Part shown: piece by piece, positions 54,401 through 62,804 of the stretch
Numbering within the stretch: the stretch's first letter is position 1
Layout of the letters: every line of letters starts with the position of its first letter
Assembly (NCBI GenBank): GCA_907165065.1
Contig: OU015525.1
Coordinates: forward strand, 51,965,537 to 52,029,536
Source of the DNA: Caprimulgus europaeus
Taxonomy: Eukaryota; Chordata; Aves; Caprimulgiformes; Caprimulgidae
Length of the DNA: 64,000 nt
Direction: 5' to 3'
Translations under genes and position numbers: made by a program
Notes under the pieces: generated by a model
Seen by the model: the letters and a program-made list of their open reading frames with translations, nothing else
Databases searched by the model: none
Told to the model about the DNA's origin: nothing

Positions 54401-57400
54401 GAATTTTTGTTTGCTGGAGCAAGGAAGATTGCAGAGGCAGAAGTAATGAGTTGGCTGATGAACTGGTCTGGGAACTGATGAGAAAATCCTTGTACAGTCC
54501 CCAGGTCATACAACTGCACAAGGACAGAGCCAAGAGGATTTGGATACTCTGATCAGCATACAGAGAGAGTCACAGTGAAAAAAAAAATCACAGAAAGCAA
54601 AAATTGCCTTCCCCACCCTTCCCCTTCATGCATTCTGCAGTGTTGCTTGTGTCCTTAACCCTGCAGCTTCAATGGAGGGTGGTTGTTCCTCTCTAAAAGA
54701 AACTCCTTGTACGGTGTGGTAAAGGAAACAGCTGAGCTAGTGAGCCCTACCCCTGTGTGAACGCCACTGTATGTATCCACGAAGATAAAGGACTAATTTT
54801 GGTTTGGGCTTTTTAATTCTTTTTACTTGTCTTATACTCAACCATCTTTACTTTCTCCATGTGACTCCAGGCAGCAAGCCTGCAGGACATGTTTCACATA
54901 TAAAGGCATGATCATATTGTTATGTAAGATTTATGTTGCTGTGGGTTGTCCTTGATTTAAAGAAAAAGTTTACTGAATACATAAATTGCCCTGGCATGCT
55001 TGTGGTGAGTTCTGCTGTATGTTTAGCTCTTCCTTTTGATCATCGGACACAGAGCAGTGTTCTCATCAGTACAGATCAGTGGTCTAGCACAGGGGAAAGC
55101 ATGTGTGCTGACTTTGGGGTAAAGAACATCCAATCCCACAGTTGCACCAGTGATTGTGTTTTGTTGCTGTTTGCATGAAAGAACAGCATAATTCACAGAA
55201 GCATGCTGAAGGCTGGGGTAGGAGATGGATATTTGTGTAAGGAGCAATAGGTAAGTGCTAGGGCAAACCTTCTCTTGCTGTGATGTGAATGGTAGGAGTT
55301 GTAAGAGCAGAAAGAGCTGTTGCTACCAGACTCAGGAGAAAAGTAGCTGTGTGAACAAGAAGTTAGTTGAGGTGCATTTTCAGTTGAGTCAAGTCTTGGG
55401 GCAAGCTGAGAATACGAGATGCTTTCTGTAAGTAGTGTGGTATTAAGGTGGTGGAGCTTTACAGAAGCTGCTTAAGTAAACACTTTGGTCCCTGGAAGTG
55501 TTCAAGGCTCGGTTGGATGAGGCTTTGAGCAACCTGGTCTAGTGGAAGGTGTCCCTGCTCATGGCAGGGGAGTTGGAACTAGATGATTTTTAAGGTCCCT
55601 TCCAACCCAAACCATTCTGTGATTCTATAAGTAAGTAAACTTCCTGCAATTAATTTTGGTCCTTTCAAATAACCTTATCTTCACTCACAGGAGTACCTGC
55701 AGGCACACTGTCAGGTAGGATTAATGAAAATTAGTTTCTGTCTGTTTTCTGAGCATGAGACAAAATAACGAATAAAGAGATTTCCAAAGATACATGAGGC
55801 AGCTGGTTACTAGCTCCTGAGGGAAATCAGTGTAGTTATTTACCATTTCTGAAGTTCCAGGCATGTCTTCTCCTTGCTTTCCCCTCCCACCTCACCATGC
55901 CAAATTATTTGGAAAAATATTGGATAGCATAGCATTTGTATATCCACATTTTAGATGGTCACTTTTAAACTTCAATTTTTAAGTGATGTCATCTGAATTG
56001 AACATTGGTTGCTGATGGGCATCTCAGATTAATAGGAAGAGAAGAAAACCAAACATTTATTTTAAGGAAGGCAGAAGAAGGAGCGGGGGTGAAACAGCAT
56101 GGAGAAGACCTGGATCCTAACCTGAACAGGGTAGAACAGAAAGAGCAACTGAGGACAACTTTAAGTGTGTTTGTTGTTTACCTAATTGCCTGAACAAAGC
56201 AACAAGAGTTGACTGCTTATAGCAGTGTGTCCTGCCTTAGGGGAAATGTTTAGGGGGAAGGAAACTAAAATGGGACTAATAAGTGGTTGATTACTAAACA
56301 TTTGCTGTTAAGTCAGTCTGTTGAAAGTAAAAATGTCTTAATTGTCCAAATTGTATTTCATTCACCACCAGTCTAACAGCAGTGTTTAGCTAGTAAGTAA
56401 AAGAACTAAGTGTCTGATCTGGTGAGAAAGGAAGAAAAAAATTATGGAGCAAAAAGTCTACCACAAGAGAAGTGCTGGAGGGAGAAAAGAGCCCCAGTGA
56501 TGGTTGTCTTTGCTTTAATACAGAAGTATTACTTGTAGCTATTTTCACTACCCTTTGGCAGAGAAGGTAAGAGATCTAAGCTGTGCACAGCTTGTCAGCG
56601 TGACTAGGAAAGCTGGCACAAGCTATACACCTTTAGCACTCCTGTTGCCATTGTGAGAGTGATGGAGGACTGTAGGCGATCCTGCTCTGGCAGGGGAGTT
56701 GGACTAGGTGATCTTTTGAGGTCCCTTCCAATCCCTAACATTCTGTGTGATTCTCTGTGAGAAAGAAGATGTCCAAGGGCAGCCTCAGTCCCAAAGTCCG
56801 TGGCAGAAGCCTTGTTGAATTGAGAGGTGGCAGGATTTCCACTGCCAGCATTTATAAGCCATGTACCTTTTCCTTAGAAGGGAAAAAAAAAAAGGGAGGC
56901 TGTGGCCAAGGGGGGAGTTTTATGGTCCTCAGTAAATATTATGGTGAGGGACCTGGGCCAGCAATATGTATTCTGCTAATTCTGGCACCCCTCAAGTGAC
57001 AGAGTTAGTCCAAGTGGTTATGGGCAGGAACAGAGACACTGGATTATAAACCATCACAGGGAGAGGCTGTGTTGTCATCCTGATGTGACTCTGACTCATG
57101 TTGTTACCCATTTTAGGACCTGCTGCTGCCGCAGCCTCTCTGGTGTCATTTTCTGCTGGGCTCACGCAGAAGCCTTTCTCCAGTGATGTCGGTGTGGTTC
57201 ACTTTAACAAAGTGCTTGTGAATGACGGGGACTACTATAACCCCAATACAGGTAACAGCCAAAGGACGGACTCTCAGAGATGCCAGACAGGTGGGGGCAT
57301 GGGTTACCAGTGTGTGAGGCTATCTCAGGCCTTGCTGGCATGTTGAACAAACAAAGTAAGTCCATCTAAACCAGACACATGGGGCTAAAAGCTTCCTGTG

Positions 57401-58292
57401 GGTATGGACAGGCACACACTTTGCCTCTGCTGGTTTTCCACAACTGCCCAGTAATACTGAGGCCCAACTCACCACTACGTCCACTCGGCCAGCTGAGCCC
57501 AGGTAGCAGAGCTGGGTCATCTAGAGGAGAGGAGAGAAGGGGGTGATACATACTGCTGCCCTAGTAGCAGTAACTGCAGGCTGACTCCTTCTCAAGCAGA
57601 GCATCATGTCATGTGAGGGTGTCACGGGTGCCTTAGCCTCCTGGGGACTTGCACAGCATGTGAGTGCCCCTCGCCTCTTCACCCAGCTCTGATTCATGGC
57701 AGTTGCATAGGCCAGGAGGTTTCCGATTGTGGGCAAGACCTGCTTATGTCCTGAAGCACTGGTGGGCTCTAACTCAGAAGCAGCAACCCTTTGCCTTCAC
57801 AACTGCTGTCAGCTGCCCAGGCTGACCTTGTCACAGTTACCCGTACGTAGCAACGGGTAACCCATGTTGCTTCGTGTTTGTCATTGTGCTTAGAGCAATC
57901 AGGTCTCTCCATTTTGAATGGGTCTGAAAAGCTCTGCCTGTCTCTCTTCTGCAGGCATTTTCACATCACCATATGAAGGGCGCTACCTGATCACCGCTGT
58001 GCTGGCCCCGGAGAGGGATGAGTACGTGGAAGCGGTGCTGTCTGTCTCCAATGCGAGTGTGGCTCAGCTCCACACAGCTGGGTACAGAAGGGAACTGCTG
58101 GAGTATCACAAACCCTACTCGGGGAAACGGACCTGTGGTGGTCCTGGGACGTTCCACCTTGTTCTTCACCTCAAAGCAGGAGATGAAGTAAACGTTGTCG
58201 TAACGGGAGGCAAATTGGCCTACACAGACTCTGATGAAATATACTCCACGTTTAGTGGAGTTCTGCTTTATCCTTCCATTTCTCATGTTTAG
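25364..58292 (+). CDS. EMILIN2: EMILIN-2 (elastin microfibril interfacer 2), whole gene, nine coding exons
   Basis: Joining 25364-25488, 25651-25773, 39723-39898, 43428-45362, 51157-51489, 52064-52102, 55691-55714, 57117-57251 and 57955-58292 gives 3228 bases, 1075 codons plus TAG, with no internal stop. All junctions are GT-AG. The protein has a signal peptide (about 1-28) and an EMI domain (about 43-119) with seven cysteines. A long coiled-coil region with many N-glycosylation sequons runs from about 142 to 786. A proline-rich segment (about 788-842), a poor collagen-like stalk (about 857-918) and a C1q domain (about 926-1075) follow. This order, including the proline-rich block absent from EMILIN-1, identifies EMILIN-2; human EMILIN-2 is of similar length (about 1050 residues). 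The family forms C1q-driven trimers in the extracellular matrix at elastic-fibre interfaces. EMILIN-2 is also reported to engage death receptors and to sequester Wnt ligand. It stands alone here, with its own CpG-island promoter. Confidence 0.97.
25489..25650 (+). other. EMILIN2 intron 1 (162 bp)
   Basis: A short, very GC-rich intron with a GTGAGT donor and a CTTCTCCCAACCCAG acceptor. It lies inside the CpG island. Confidence 0.9.
25651..25773 (+). CDS. EMILIN2: EMILIN2 exon 2: N-terminal half of the EMI domain
   Basis: This exon encodes residues 42-83, [13 protein letters not shown] through [13 protein letters not shown]. It contains EMI cysteines 45, 55, 71 and 78 and the sequon N52-V-S. 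It ends CAGGT|GTAAGT; the GT joins the A that opens exon 3 to make valine 83. The alternative donor two bases earlier would break the frame. Confidence 0.96.
27250..27381 (+). mobile_element. CR1 LINE 3' end, short fragment
   Basis: The segment GGGGGCTGGACTGGATGACC through CAGCTGATTCTGTGGTTCTGTGAA is the characteristic CR1 3' untranslated end with its imperfect octamer tail. It is plus-oriented and heavily 5'-truncated. The 5' boundary is approximate. Confidence 0.85.
28606..28616 (+). repeat. Homopolymer run of 11 C
   Basis: An uninterrupted C11 run (G11 on the minus strand) within intron 2, otherwise in AT-rich sequence. Its length is probably unreliable in sequencing. Confidence 0.9.
34308..34373. 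repeat. AT-rich degenerate tandem repeat in intron 2
   Basis: ATTGTATTTAAA-like units recur about three or four times with irregular spacing. This is low-complexity sequence with no function evident. Confidence 0.55.
39723..39898 (+). CDS. EMILIN2: EMILIN2 exon 3: C-terminal half of the EMI domain
   Basis: This exon encodes residues 83-142, [17 protein letters not shown] through [15 protein letters not shown], then a linker rich in proline, threonine and lysine. EMI cysteines 106, 107 and 115 complete the set of seven, and WRCCPG is the family hallmark. The donor is CTTGG|GTAACT, phase 1; the final G and the AT of exon 4 form aspartate 142. Confidence 0.96.
41095..41682 (+). mobile_element. 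CR1 LINE 3' portion, about 590 bp
   Basis: Plus-oriented and 5'-truncated. It carries the end of CR1 ORF2 ([55 protein letters not shown]) followed by the 3' untranslated region. It ends in the diagnostic tail CATTCTATGATTCTATGAAG. Frame-disrupting changes after about 41398 show it is dead. The ORF2 end here belongs to the transposon and not to EMILIN2. Confidence 0.95.
42431..42488 (+). repeat. (CTAT)n microsatellite, 14.5 perfect copies
   Basis: A perfect tetranucleotide array of 58 bases, followed by imperfect CTGTCTATCTTTATATCT. It is likely to be length-polymorphic. Confidence 0.97.
43428..45362 (+). CDS. EMILIN2: EMILIN2 exon 4: large coiled-coil exon
   Basis: This 1935-bp exon encodes residues 142-787 in one uninterrupted frame. 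Long charged segments with hydrophobic spacing, such as [21 protein letters not shown] and [20 protein letters not shown], are typical of the coiled coils of EMILIN/multimerin proteins. Paired or spaced cysteines (TSCCKEG, CGQKC, NCCGEV) may form interchain disulfides. N-glycosylation sequons are frequent (NKTS, NVTE, NTTD, NNSV, NSSL, NSTC, NQTA, NGTI). Splice sites are AAACAG|AT and ACACAA|GTAAGG, both phase 1. Read-through past the donor would add about 12 residues and stop at 45398. The minus-strand frames here are shadows. Confidence 0.97.
45363..51156 (+). other. EMILIN2 intron 4 (5.8 kb)
   Basis: GTAAGG donor; ATTTCAAAG acceptor. It contains an A/C-rich low-complexity stretch near 46746-46797 and GC-richer patches near 47.15-47.28 and 49.8-50.1 kb whose origin I cannot identify. 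I see no coding exon. Confidence 0.85.
46746..46797 (+). repeat. A/C-rich low-complexity stretch
   Basis: Runs of A separated by CC or CCC over about 50 bases. The sequence is almost free of G and T. Confidence 0.75.
51157..51489 (+). CDS. EMILIN2: EMILIN2 exon 5: proline-rich segment and start of the collagen-like stalk
   Basis: This 333-bp exon, phase 1 at both ends, encodes residues 787-898. Residues 791-842 are dominated by proline, arginine and glutamine ([28 protein letters not shown]), the segment that distinguishes EMILIN-2 from EMILIN-1. Gly-X-Y triplets follow at G859-G862-G865 and G892-G895-G898, the last glycine being split across the junction. The rest of the stalk is not collagen-like. 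Splice sites are TTTCAAAG|GG and CACCAG|GTGAGA. Retaining intron 5 would add ten residues and stop at 51519-51521, removing the C1q domain. Confidence 0.95.
51490..52063 (+). other. EMILIN2 intron 5 (574 bp)
   Basis: GTGAGA donor and TTTTTCTTTGTAG acceptor. An open frame of 81 codons runs from 51527 to 51772. It is out of frame with exon 5 and has no acceptor that would place it in the C1q-linked frame, so I do not call it coding. Confidence 0.85.
52064..52102 (+). CDS. EMILIN2: EMILIN2 exon 6: 39-bp micro-exon
   Basis: Encodes [13 protein letters not shown], residues 898-910, between TTTGTAG|GA and CACAAG|GTAAGG. It is phase 1 at both ends and each junction splits a GGA glycine codon. It is part of the linker between the proline-rich segment and C1q. 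Too short to be found as an open frame, it is supported by strong splice signals and frame continuity. Confidence 0.85.
52103..55690 (+). other. EMILIN2 intron 6 (3.6 kb)
   Basis: GTAAGG donor; CTTCACTCACAG acceptor. AT-rich apart from a CR1 3' end at about 55486-55632 that stops about 58 bases before exon 7. I see no other feature. Confidence 0.8.
55486..55632 (+). mobile_element. CR1 LINE 3' end directly upstream of micro-exon 7
   Basis: CCTGGAAGTGTTCAAGG through GGATGAGGCTTTGAGCAACC and GGTCCCTTCCAACCCAAACC to the tail ATTCTGTGATTCTATAA. It closely matches the last part of the copy at 41.1-41.7 kb, in the same orientation. Confidence 0.93.
55691..55714 (+). CDS. EMILIN2: EMILIN2 exon 7: 24-bp micro-exon
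   Basis: Encodes G-VPAGTLS, residues 911-918, between CACTCACAG|GA and TGTCAG|GTAGGA. It is phase 1 at both ends and splits GGA glycine codons, exactly like exon 6. The acceptor has a good pyrimidine tract; the donor is acceptable. Because it is so short and removable without a frameshift, its use should be checked against transcripts. Confidence 0.75.
55715..57116 (+). other. EMILIN2 intron 7 (1.4 kb)
   Basis: GTAGGA donor; TTACCCATTTTAG acceptor. It contains a CR1 3' end at about 56655-56760 and an A-run near 56884-56894. Nothing else is recognisable. Confidence 0.8.
56655..56760 (+). mobile_element. CR1 LINE 3' end, short fragment
   Basis: GGCAGGGGAGTTGGACTAGG, then TGATCTTTTGAGGTCCCTTC and CAATCCCTAACATTCTGTGTGATTCTCTGTGA. 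This is the CR1 3' tail with a degenerate octamer repeat, plus orientation. The 5' limit is approximate. Confidence 0.9.
57117..57251 (+). CDS. EMILIN2: EMILIN2 exon 8: first third of the C1q domain
   Basis: This 135-bp exon encodes residues 919-964. A GPAAAAAS linker leads into [17 protein letters not shown] and [22 protein letters not shown], the first strands of a C1q fold. Splice sites are CATTTTAG|GA and AATACAG|GTAACA, phase 1 at both ends. Confidence 0.95.
57252..57954 (+). other. EMILIN2 intron 8 (703 bp)
   Basis: GTAACA donor and CTCTCTTCTGCAG acceptor with a strong pyrimidine tract. Short open frames on the minus strand have no recognisable features. Confidence 0.9.
57955..58292 (+). 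CDS. EMILIN2: EMILIN2 exon 9: remainder of the C1q domain and stop codon
   Basis: Encodes residues 964-1075, [18 protein letters not shown] through [14 protein letters not shown], ending with TAG at 58290-58292. [13 protein letters not shown] corresponds to the conserved C1q core (G-x-F-x-x-P-x-x-G-x-Y) and FSGVLLYP to the final strand. One sequon (NASV) is present. C1q domains trimerise and are the assembly and ligand-binding heads of EMILIN proteins. Confidence 0.97.
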
Positions 58293-58346
58293 GCTTGAAC
58301 CTTGAACAGGAGAAAAGGGTAAGATATTCAGAAGAAATTAAGTGTA

Positions 58347-58352
58347 ATAAAA
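58347..58352 (+). terminator. Candidate polyadenylation signal of EMILIN2
   Basis: The first AATAAA after the stop, 54 bases downstream. If used, the 3' UTR would be very short. A more distal site may be the main one, but I cannot decide from sequence. Confidence 0.45.
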
Positions 58353-61300
58353 TTCAAAGCTTTAATATATTCAGTTTATATATTTGATTTCAGTGATGGG
58401 TTTATAGTCTATACTGAGACCTTTTCCTTGTCCCCTGTTTCCAGAGGTCGCTACAAAAGACATGTTTCTGTAGCTAAATTAGCTCCATCCCAAGCCCTTG
58501 TTTACCTGTAGAAGCAGAACAACTTAAACAATAACTATGTTCTCAATAGATACTTCTCCACTGTGCTCTTGCTATTCCCTGTTAAGTTGTCTTTGCAGTT
58601 TTCTCCCTGGTGTTTCAAATTGTCCCTAGTGTATCAAAGTTTACATCTTTGCTGAAGTTTACAGTTGTGGTCAGCTATTTTAATATTTTCAGGAAAGCAG
58701 GGCCAAGAAAGTGAAATTGTATTGGACATGATTGATGACTTCTTACTCCTTGTGTTATTTAATAATATGTTGGGTCAAGTGCATTCATATAAACAATTTG
58801 TTCAATACAATTGCTAACCATGGTGGTGCAAAGCAAAACGATATTCATCTGCATCAGTGGTTTTTTCCTTTAAGGGCCAAACACCGTGCTAAGAGACGAA
58901 TGACTCATTCCTGTCAAGTGGGAAGCAGCTGTGCAGGGAGAAACTTACCTCGCCTCAGCTTTCCACTGCACAGACCTGAGCATAAGATGCAGTTGCTACT
59001 ACTGAAAGATTTAGGACAGTTGTTTTCAACTGATACAGTAAAAAAGATGATCGGTGAAGCGTGATACTCTTGAGATTAAAGCTTGCTACTTGAAATTAGT
59101 AAAACAGGTCAGAAAAATCTGAATAATTTGTGCTTAGCTAGAAAATTATAATTTTGAAAAGTTTATAGAAAATTACAAAGTTTGTTTCTGGCATTCCTAC
59201 AGTATTTGCTTCCTAAAAAGGAAGTTTTCTTCTTTGTTGCATTGTAGAAGACAAATCAGAGGAAAAATTATTGACATAGGAAGATAGCATCATTAGCCAG
59301 TACTGACTAATGCACAAACCAATCATCTGCACTAAGCCTTCATTTTAACAGCCTCCTGCATCGGTGCTTTTGGGGAGGTTTGTTTTAACGCTCAGCATCA
59401 GTTTACATGGATGAAGCAACTTTCTGAGCTTAAACAGATAAACACATTTGGAGCAACAGTATTTTATTTCTCATACTAGCAACTTCTCAATGGAGGTAAC
59501 AAAAATTATGTTTTGGCTCTTTCGAGTTAGCATTTTGATCTCTTCTATTGCTGAAAAAAAAAAAATCCAGCTATGTTTTACTGAGAGTAGGATTGTTTGT
59601 TTGTCACCTATATATTCATATATAAACTGTTCTTGTTAATAGCCTATTCATGCTGCACAGAGTTGTATTTATCGTAGTGGTTTTTGTAGTGTATTTTCCT
59701 TCTTACAAATGCAGAAGAGCTGTTTATAGCCTCAGAAGAAACAATTCCTTTAGGTGAAGGAAGAACGCCCCATGCTGTAAGCAGCACAGTACGTTTAGCT
59801 GAAGCCCTTCCCCTCTGAGGAGGTCAGATGAAGTCTTACACTTTGTTGCTTAGTTTTGGAATAGATACTCCCTAATGACTCTGTTTCCAGGCGATGAGAT
59901 GGGGCCTTCCCACAACAAACTATCACATCCTGGAAGTTGAGCTGCTTTTGAGAAAAGCAGGAGGAAAGTTTTCTCTCCCCAGAGGAGCCCTGAGTCAGTC
60001 CCTGTGCCACTAGGATTGCACTGCGGGAGTTGTGAGCGCAGGAAGGAAGTGGAGTTTTAAAGCACCTGGTTTAGGAAGATCTCTTGGCACCTGATTTTCA
60101 GAAATGACAGTGTTACTGATAAGCAGAAACTAGGACTGGATGTATTTTGTAGCAGGAGGGCTGTTCCTGTAAGAGCAGCTGTTAGTCAGAGATGTACAGT
60201 GAACTTGTGCTTTGCAGTTTGGTAAAGGGAGCCACCCCCATCTCATTTCCCTTCACATTCGTCTTGACCTGTGCTGGTGTGTAAGGTGTTAGCATGCAGT
60301 TAGCAACCACATGCTTGTTCAAGGGAGGCTTAGTTTTCTTTTGTCCAAAATCAATAACCCTTTTCTGTCCCATGCCTTTCTAGGTCCCAAACTTGAAGGA
60401 ACAGACAAGAAAAATTGTTTTCTGTGTTTTCAAAAGCCAATTACATCAACAGCTTTAAAAAAAAAATTCTTCCTTTTAGGATATTTTTCACTCTCCTCAA
60501 GAAAGCTGTGTTCTCTAAGAAGCTGGCTCCAGAACATGTGTGACTCAAGTATTGTTGCCTGTTCTAAAAATGACTCATGGAAACAAACAAAATGAGCTGA
60601 GTGCTTAGGGAGACCTAGCTGGCAAACACAGACTTTTCTTTTTTCCCCCTCCGAGTGAGACATTTTTAAGAATCAGCAGTGCAAATTTAGTGCTAGAGTT
60701 GCAAAAGTTCTATCATCTAGTTCTTACCTAACTGCTCTATTAGATTTCTAAATCCAATCCACAAATCTTCACAAGCCCAGTTCTGCTAGGGCCGTCTTCT
60801 ACCAGAAAATTTCTTGTACCCAGAATCTGCTGCTGTCAGTGCTGAGATTGTTCAAGCCCTGATAATGCAACATGACTGGTACTTGCACACAGGTATAAAG
60901 AATTCCCTAAACTCTGTCACAGCAGGGCCTGATCTCAGTGGTGTGTTTTGAGAACACCTTTTAGAGCTTTAGGGATAGTTTCCTACCCACCATCTGGAGC
61001 AGTGCAGTGGCTAAAGCAGTGACCTTTGACAAGGAACCTCTGTCTTAGATTCCTGCCTTTGTTGAGGGAGACTTGAACGTTAATTACCACTTCCTTGGTA
61101 ATTGCTGTAATCAGGGTAGGTGGCTCAGTTCTTCCTGATGAGGTTATTTTCCTAGAGCTTACAAGGTGGAATATTCACCCAGCTGGGAAGACCATAATGC
61201 TGTAGTCCCTGAATCCCAAAGGGAGAGGGGAACCCGAGTTCCAGTCTCTACTCCCCTGACTGCTTGGATAAAACGAGCAAGACTCATGGCTTAGCCAGGC

Positions 61301-62450
61301 ACAAGGCAAGGTGGCTTCTCAGGGACTGTCCAAATACCAAAACCAGCAGAGTCCCCAAGACAGCATCACTTGTGAGACAGGTAAATTCCCATAGCCAGGT
61401 CATTAGCAGCAGAACATCTGAAGACGAGTCATAGTGCTGACAGCCTGACTCTGCTCTGGCCAAACATGGAAAGTACATCCCAGAGCAGATGTGGGGAAAC
61501 ATAGCAACACATGTATCAGTCACATCCTCAGGAAAGCTTGGAGCAAAGCAGGAATGCCAATTTTCACCACAAAAGCTGTGGAAAAACTACCTTGTTATTG
61601 TATTTTGCTATTAAGACTTTGGAGACAGTGGAGCCATTTCTGTACTGACCACTCAAAGCAATGAGGATTTTCTGTGGTATTCCACCATGTGTCCTTTCGA
61701 TGTACCCTAGGCTACTTGGAGCAATTTTGGGCAGCTTTGCTGAGAGACTCCTGTCAGCTTGGTGAAGTCAACCAGCCTCTCAAGAAAAACTAAATGGGCA
61801 GGGAAAGAAAGTGAGCTTAAGTGGAAGGCAGAGGAAGGCAACTTGAAACAAAATGCCCCTCACTACCCAATGCAGCTTTAAAACGTGCTGGGGATGCAAG
61901 GTAGAGGGCTCCCTGACTGCAACCAGGAGATGCAAATCAGGATGTAATTGTTTCCTGAGAATACATCATGCATTTGGAAGTGAGTTTTATCTGCTGAATA
62001 AGTAAATCCTTATGGTACAGCACAGTAGTGGCCCTATTTCACCAAAACAACAAATACGTTTAAAGTCTCAGCTTGGAGATGGGAGGAATATGCACTTCAT
62101 TGAGACTTGATCAGCAGGTGCACTTGGCTGCTCCCAGATAACGGCAGAGAGCTTAGACTGTCAAGGTATCAGGCATACCTGAGGGCTGTGTCCTAACGTC
62201 ACAAGACAGACCTGCACTCAAGCCAGCACCAACCCTCCTACAACATACCCTGCAGACTTGAGACAAGATGCAGAACAGCAGCTCTGCCAAATCTTTGTTT
62301 ATGGGAGACTCTCAAGAACATCTTGTAACATGTTACTACATAAGCCAGTTTTGGCATTTATCCATTTTGCTATCTCGATTGTGAAAAAAGGAACATATTA
62401 CTATGATTTTTCAGCAAAAACAGTGCATTTGAGAGCATGCCCTATGTGTG
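58353..62450. other. Downstream flank of EMILIN2, no coding gene supported
   Basis: Contains short A-runs (near 59550-59561 and 60458-60468) and small open frames without recognisable features. By vertebrate gene order the 3' end of LPIN2 should approach from the minus strand. An AATAAA on the minus strand at 59463-59468 could be such an end, but I find no lipin-like coding sequence here. Confidence 0.5.
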
Positions 62451-62470
62451 TATATATATATATATATATT

Positions 62471-62506
<36 letters not shown>
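62451..62506 (+). repeat. Paired dinucleotide microsatellites (TA)n and (GA)n
   Basis: A TA run of 19 bases (62451-62469) and a GA run of 32 bases (62475-62506) are separated by TCATG. Both are perfect and likely to be polymorphic. Confidence 0.95.
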
Positions 62507-62511
<5 letters not shown>

Positions 62512-62804
62512 CAATGAACATGAAGAAAACTGATGGAAAACAACTGCAGCTATGTCCAAATAAAGCTTACCTGTTGAGCGACGTCTTGATGCTCTTTTGC
62601 TTTCCAGTGAACACTGCAGCACTGTAAGCCAAAATTCTTGCTCTTTCCTCTTCCACCTGAAGAACTGCAGTTTCTGGCTTCTCAGTCAAGCTGGTGTGTA
62701 TATTTTAACTGTTTATCCAGTGTCAGGCACTGTTACATAGGCTTTTTTGCACATAGAAGTTCTGTGAACACATTTAATTGTTCATTCAGTGCCCCAGTTC
62801 CTGG
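62507..62804. other. Intergenic stretch between microsatellite and CR1 fragment
   Basis: No gene is supported. A minus-strand segment at 62571-62664 looks superficially exon-like because it ends in a strong donor (CAACAG|GTAAGC). It is discussed under findings. Confidence 0.5.
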
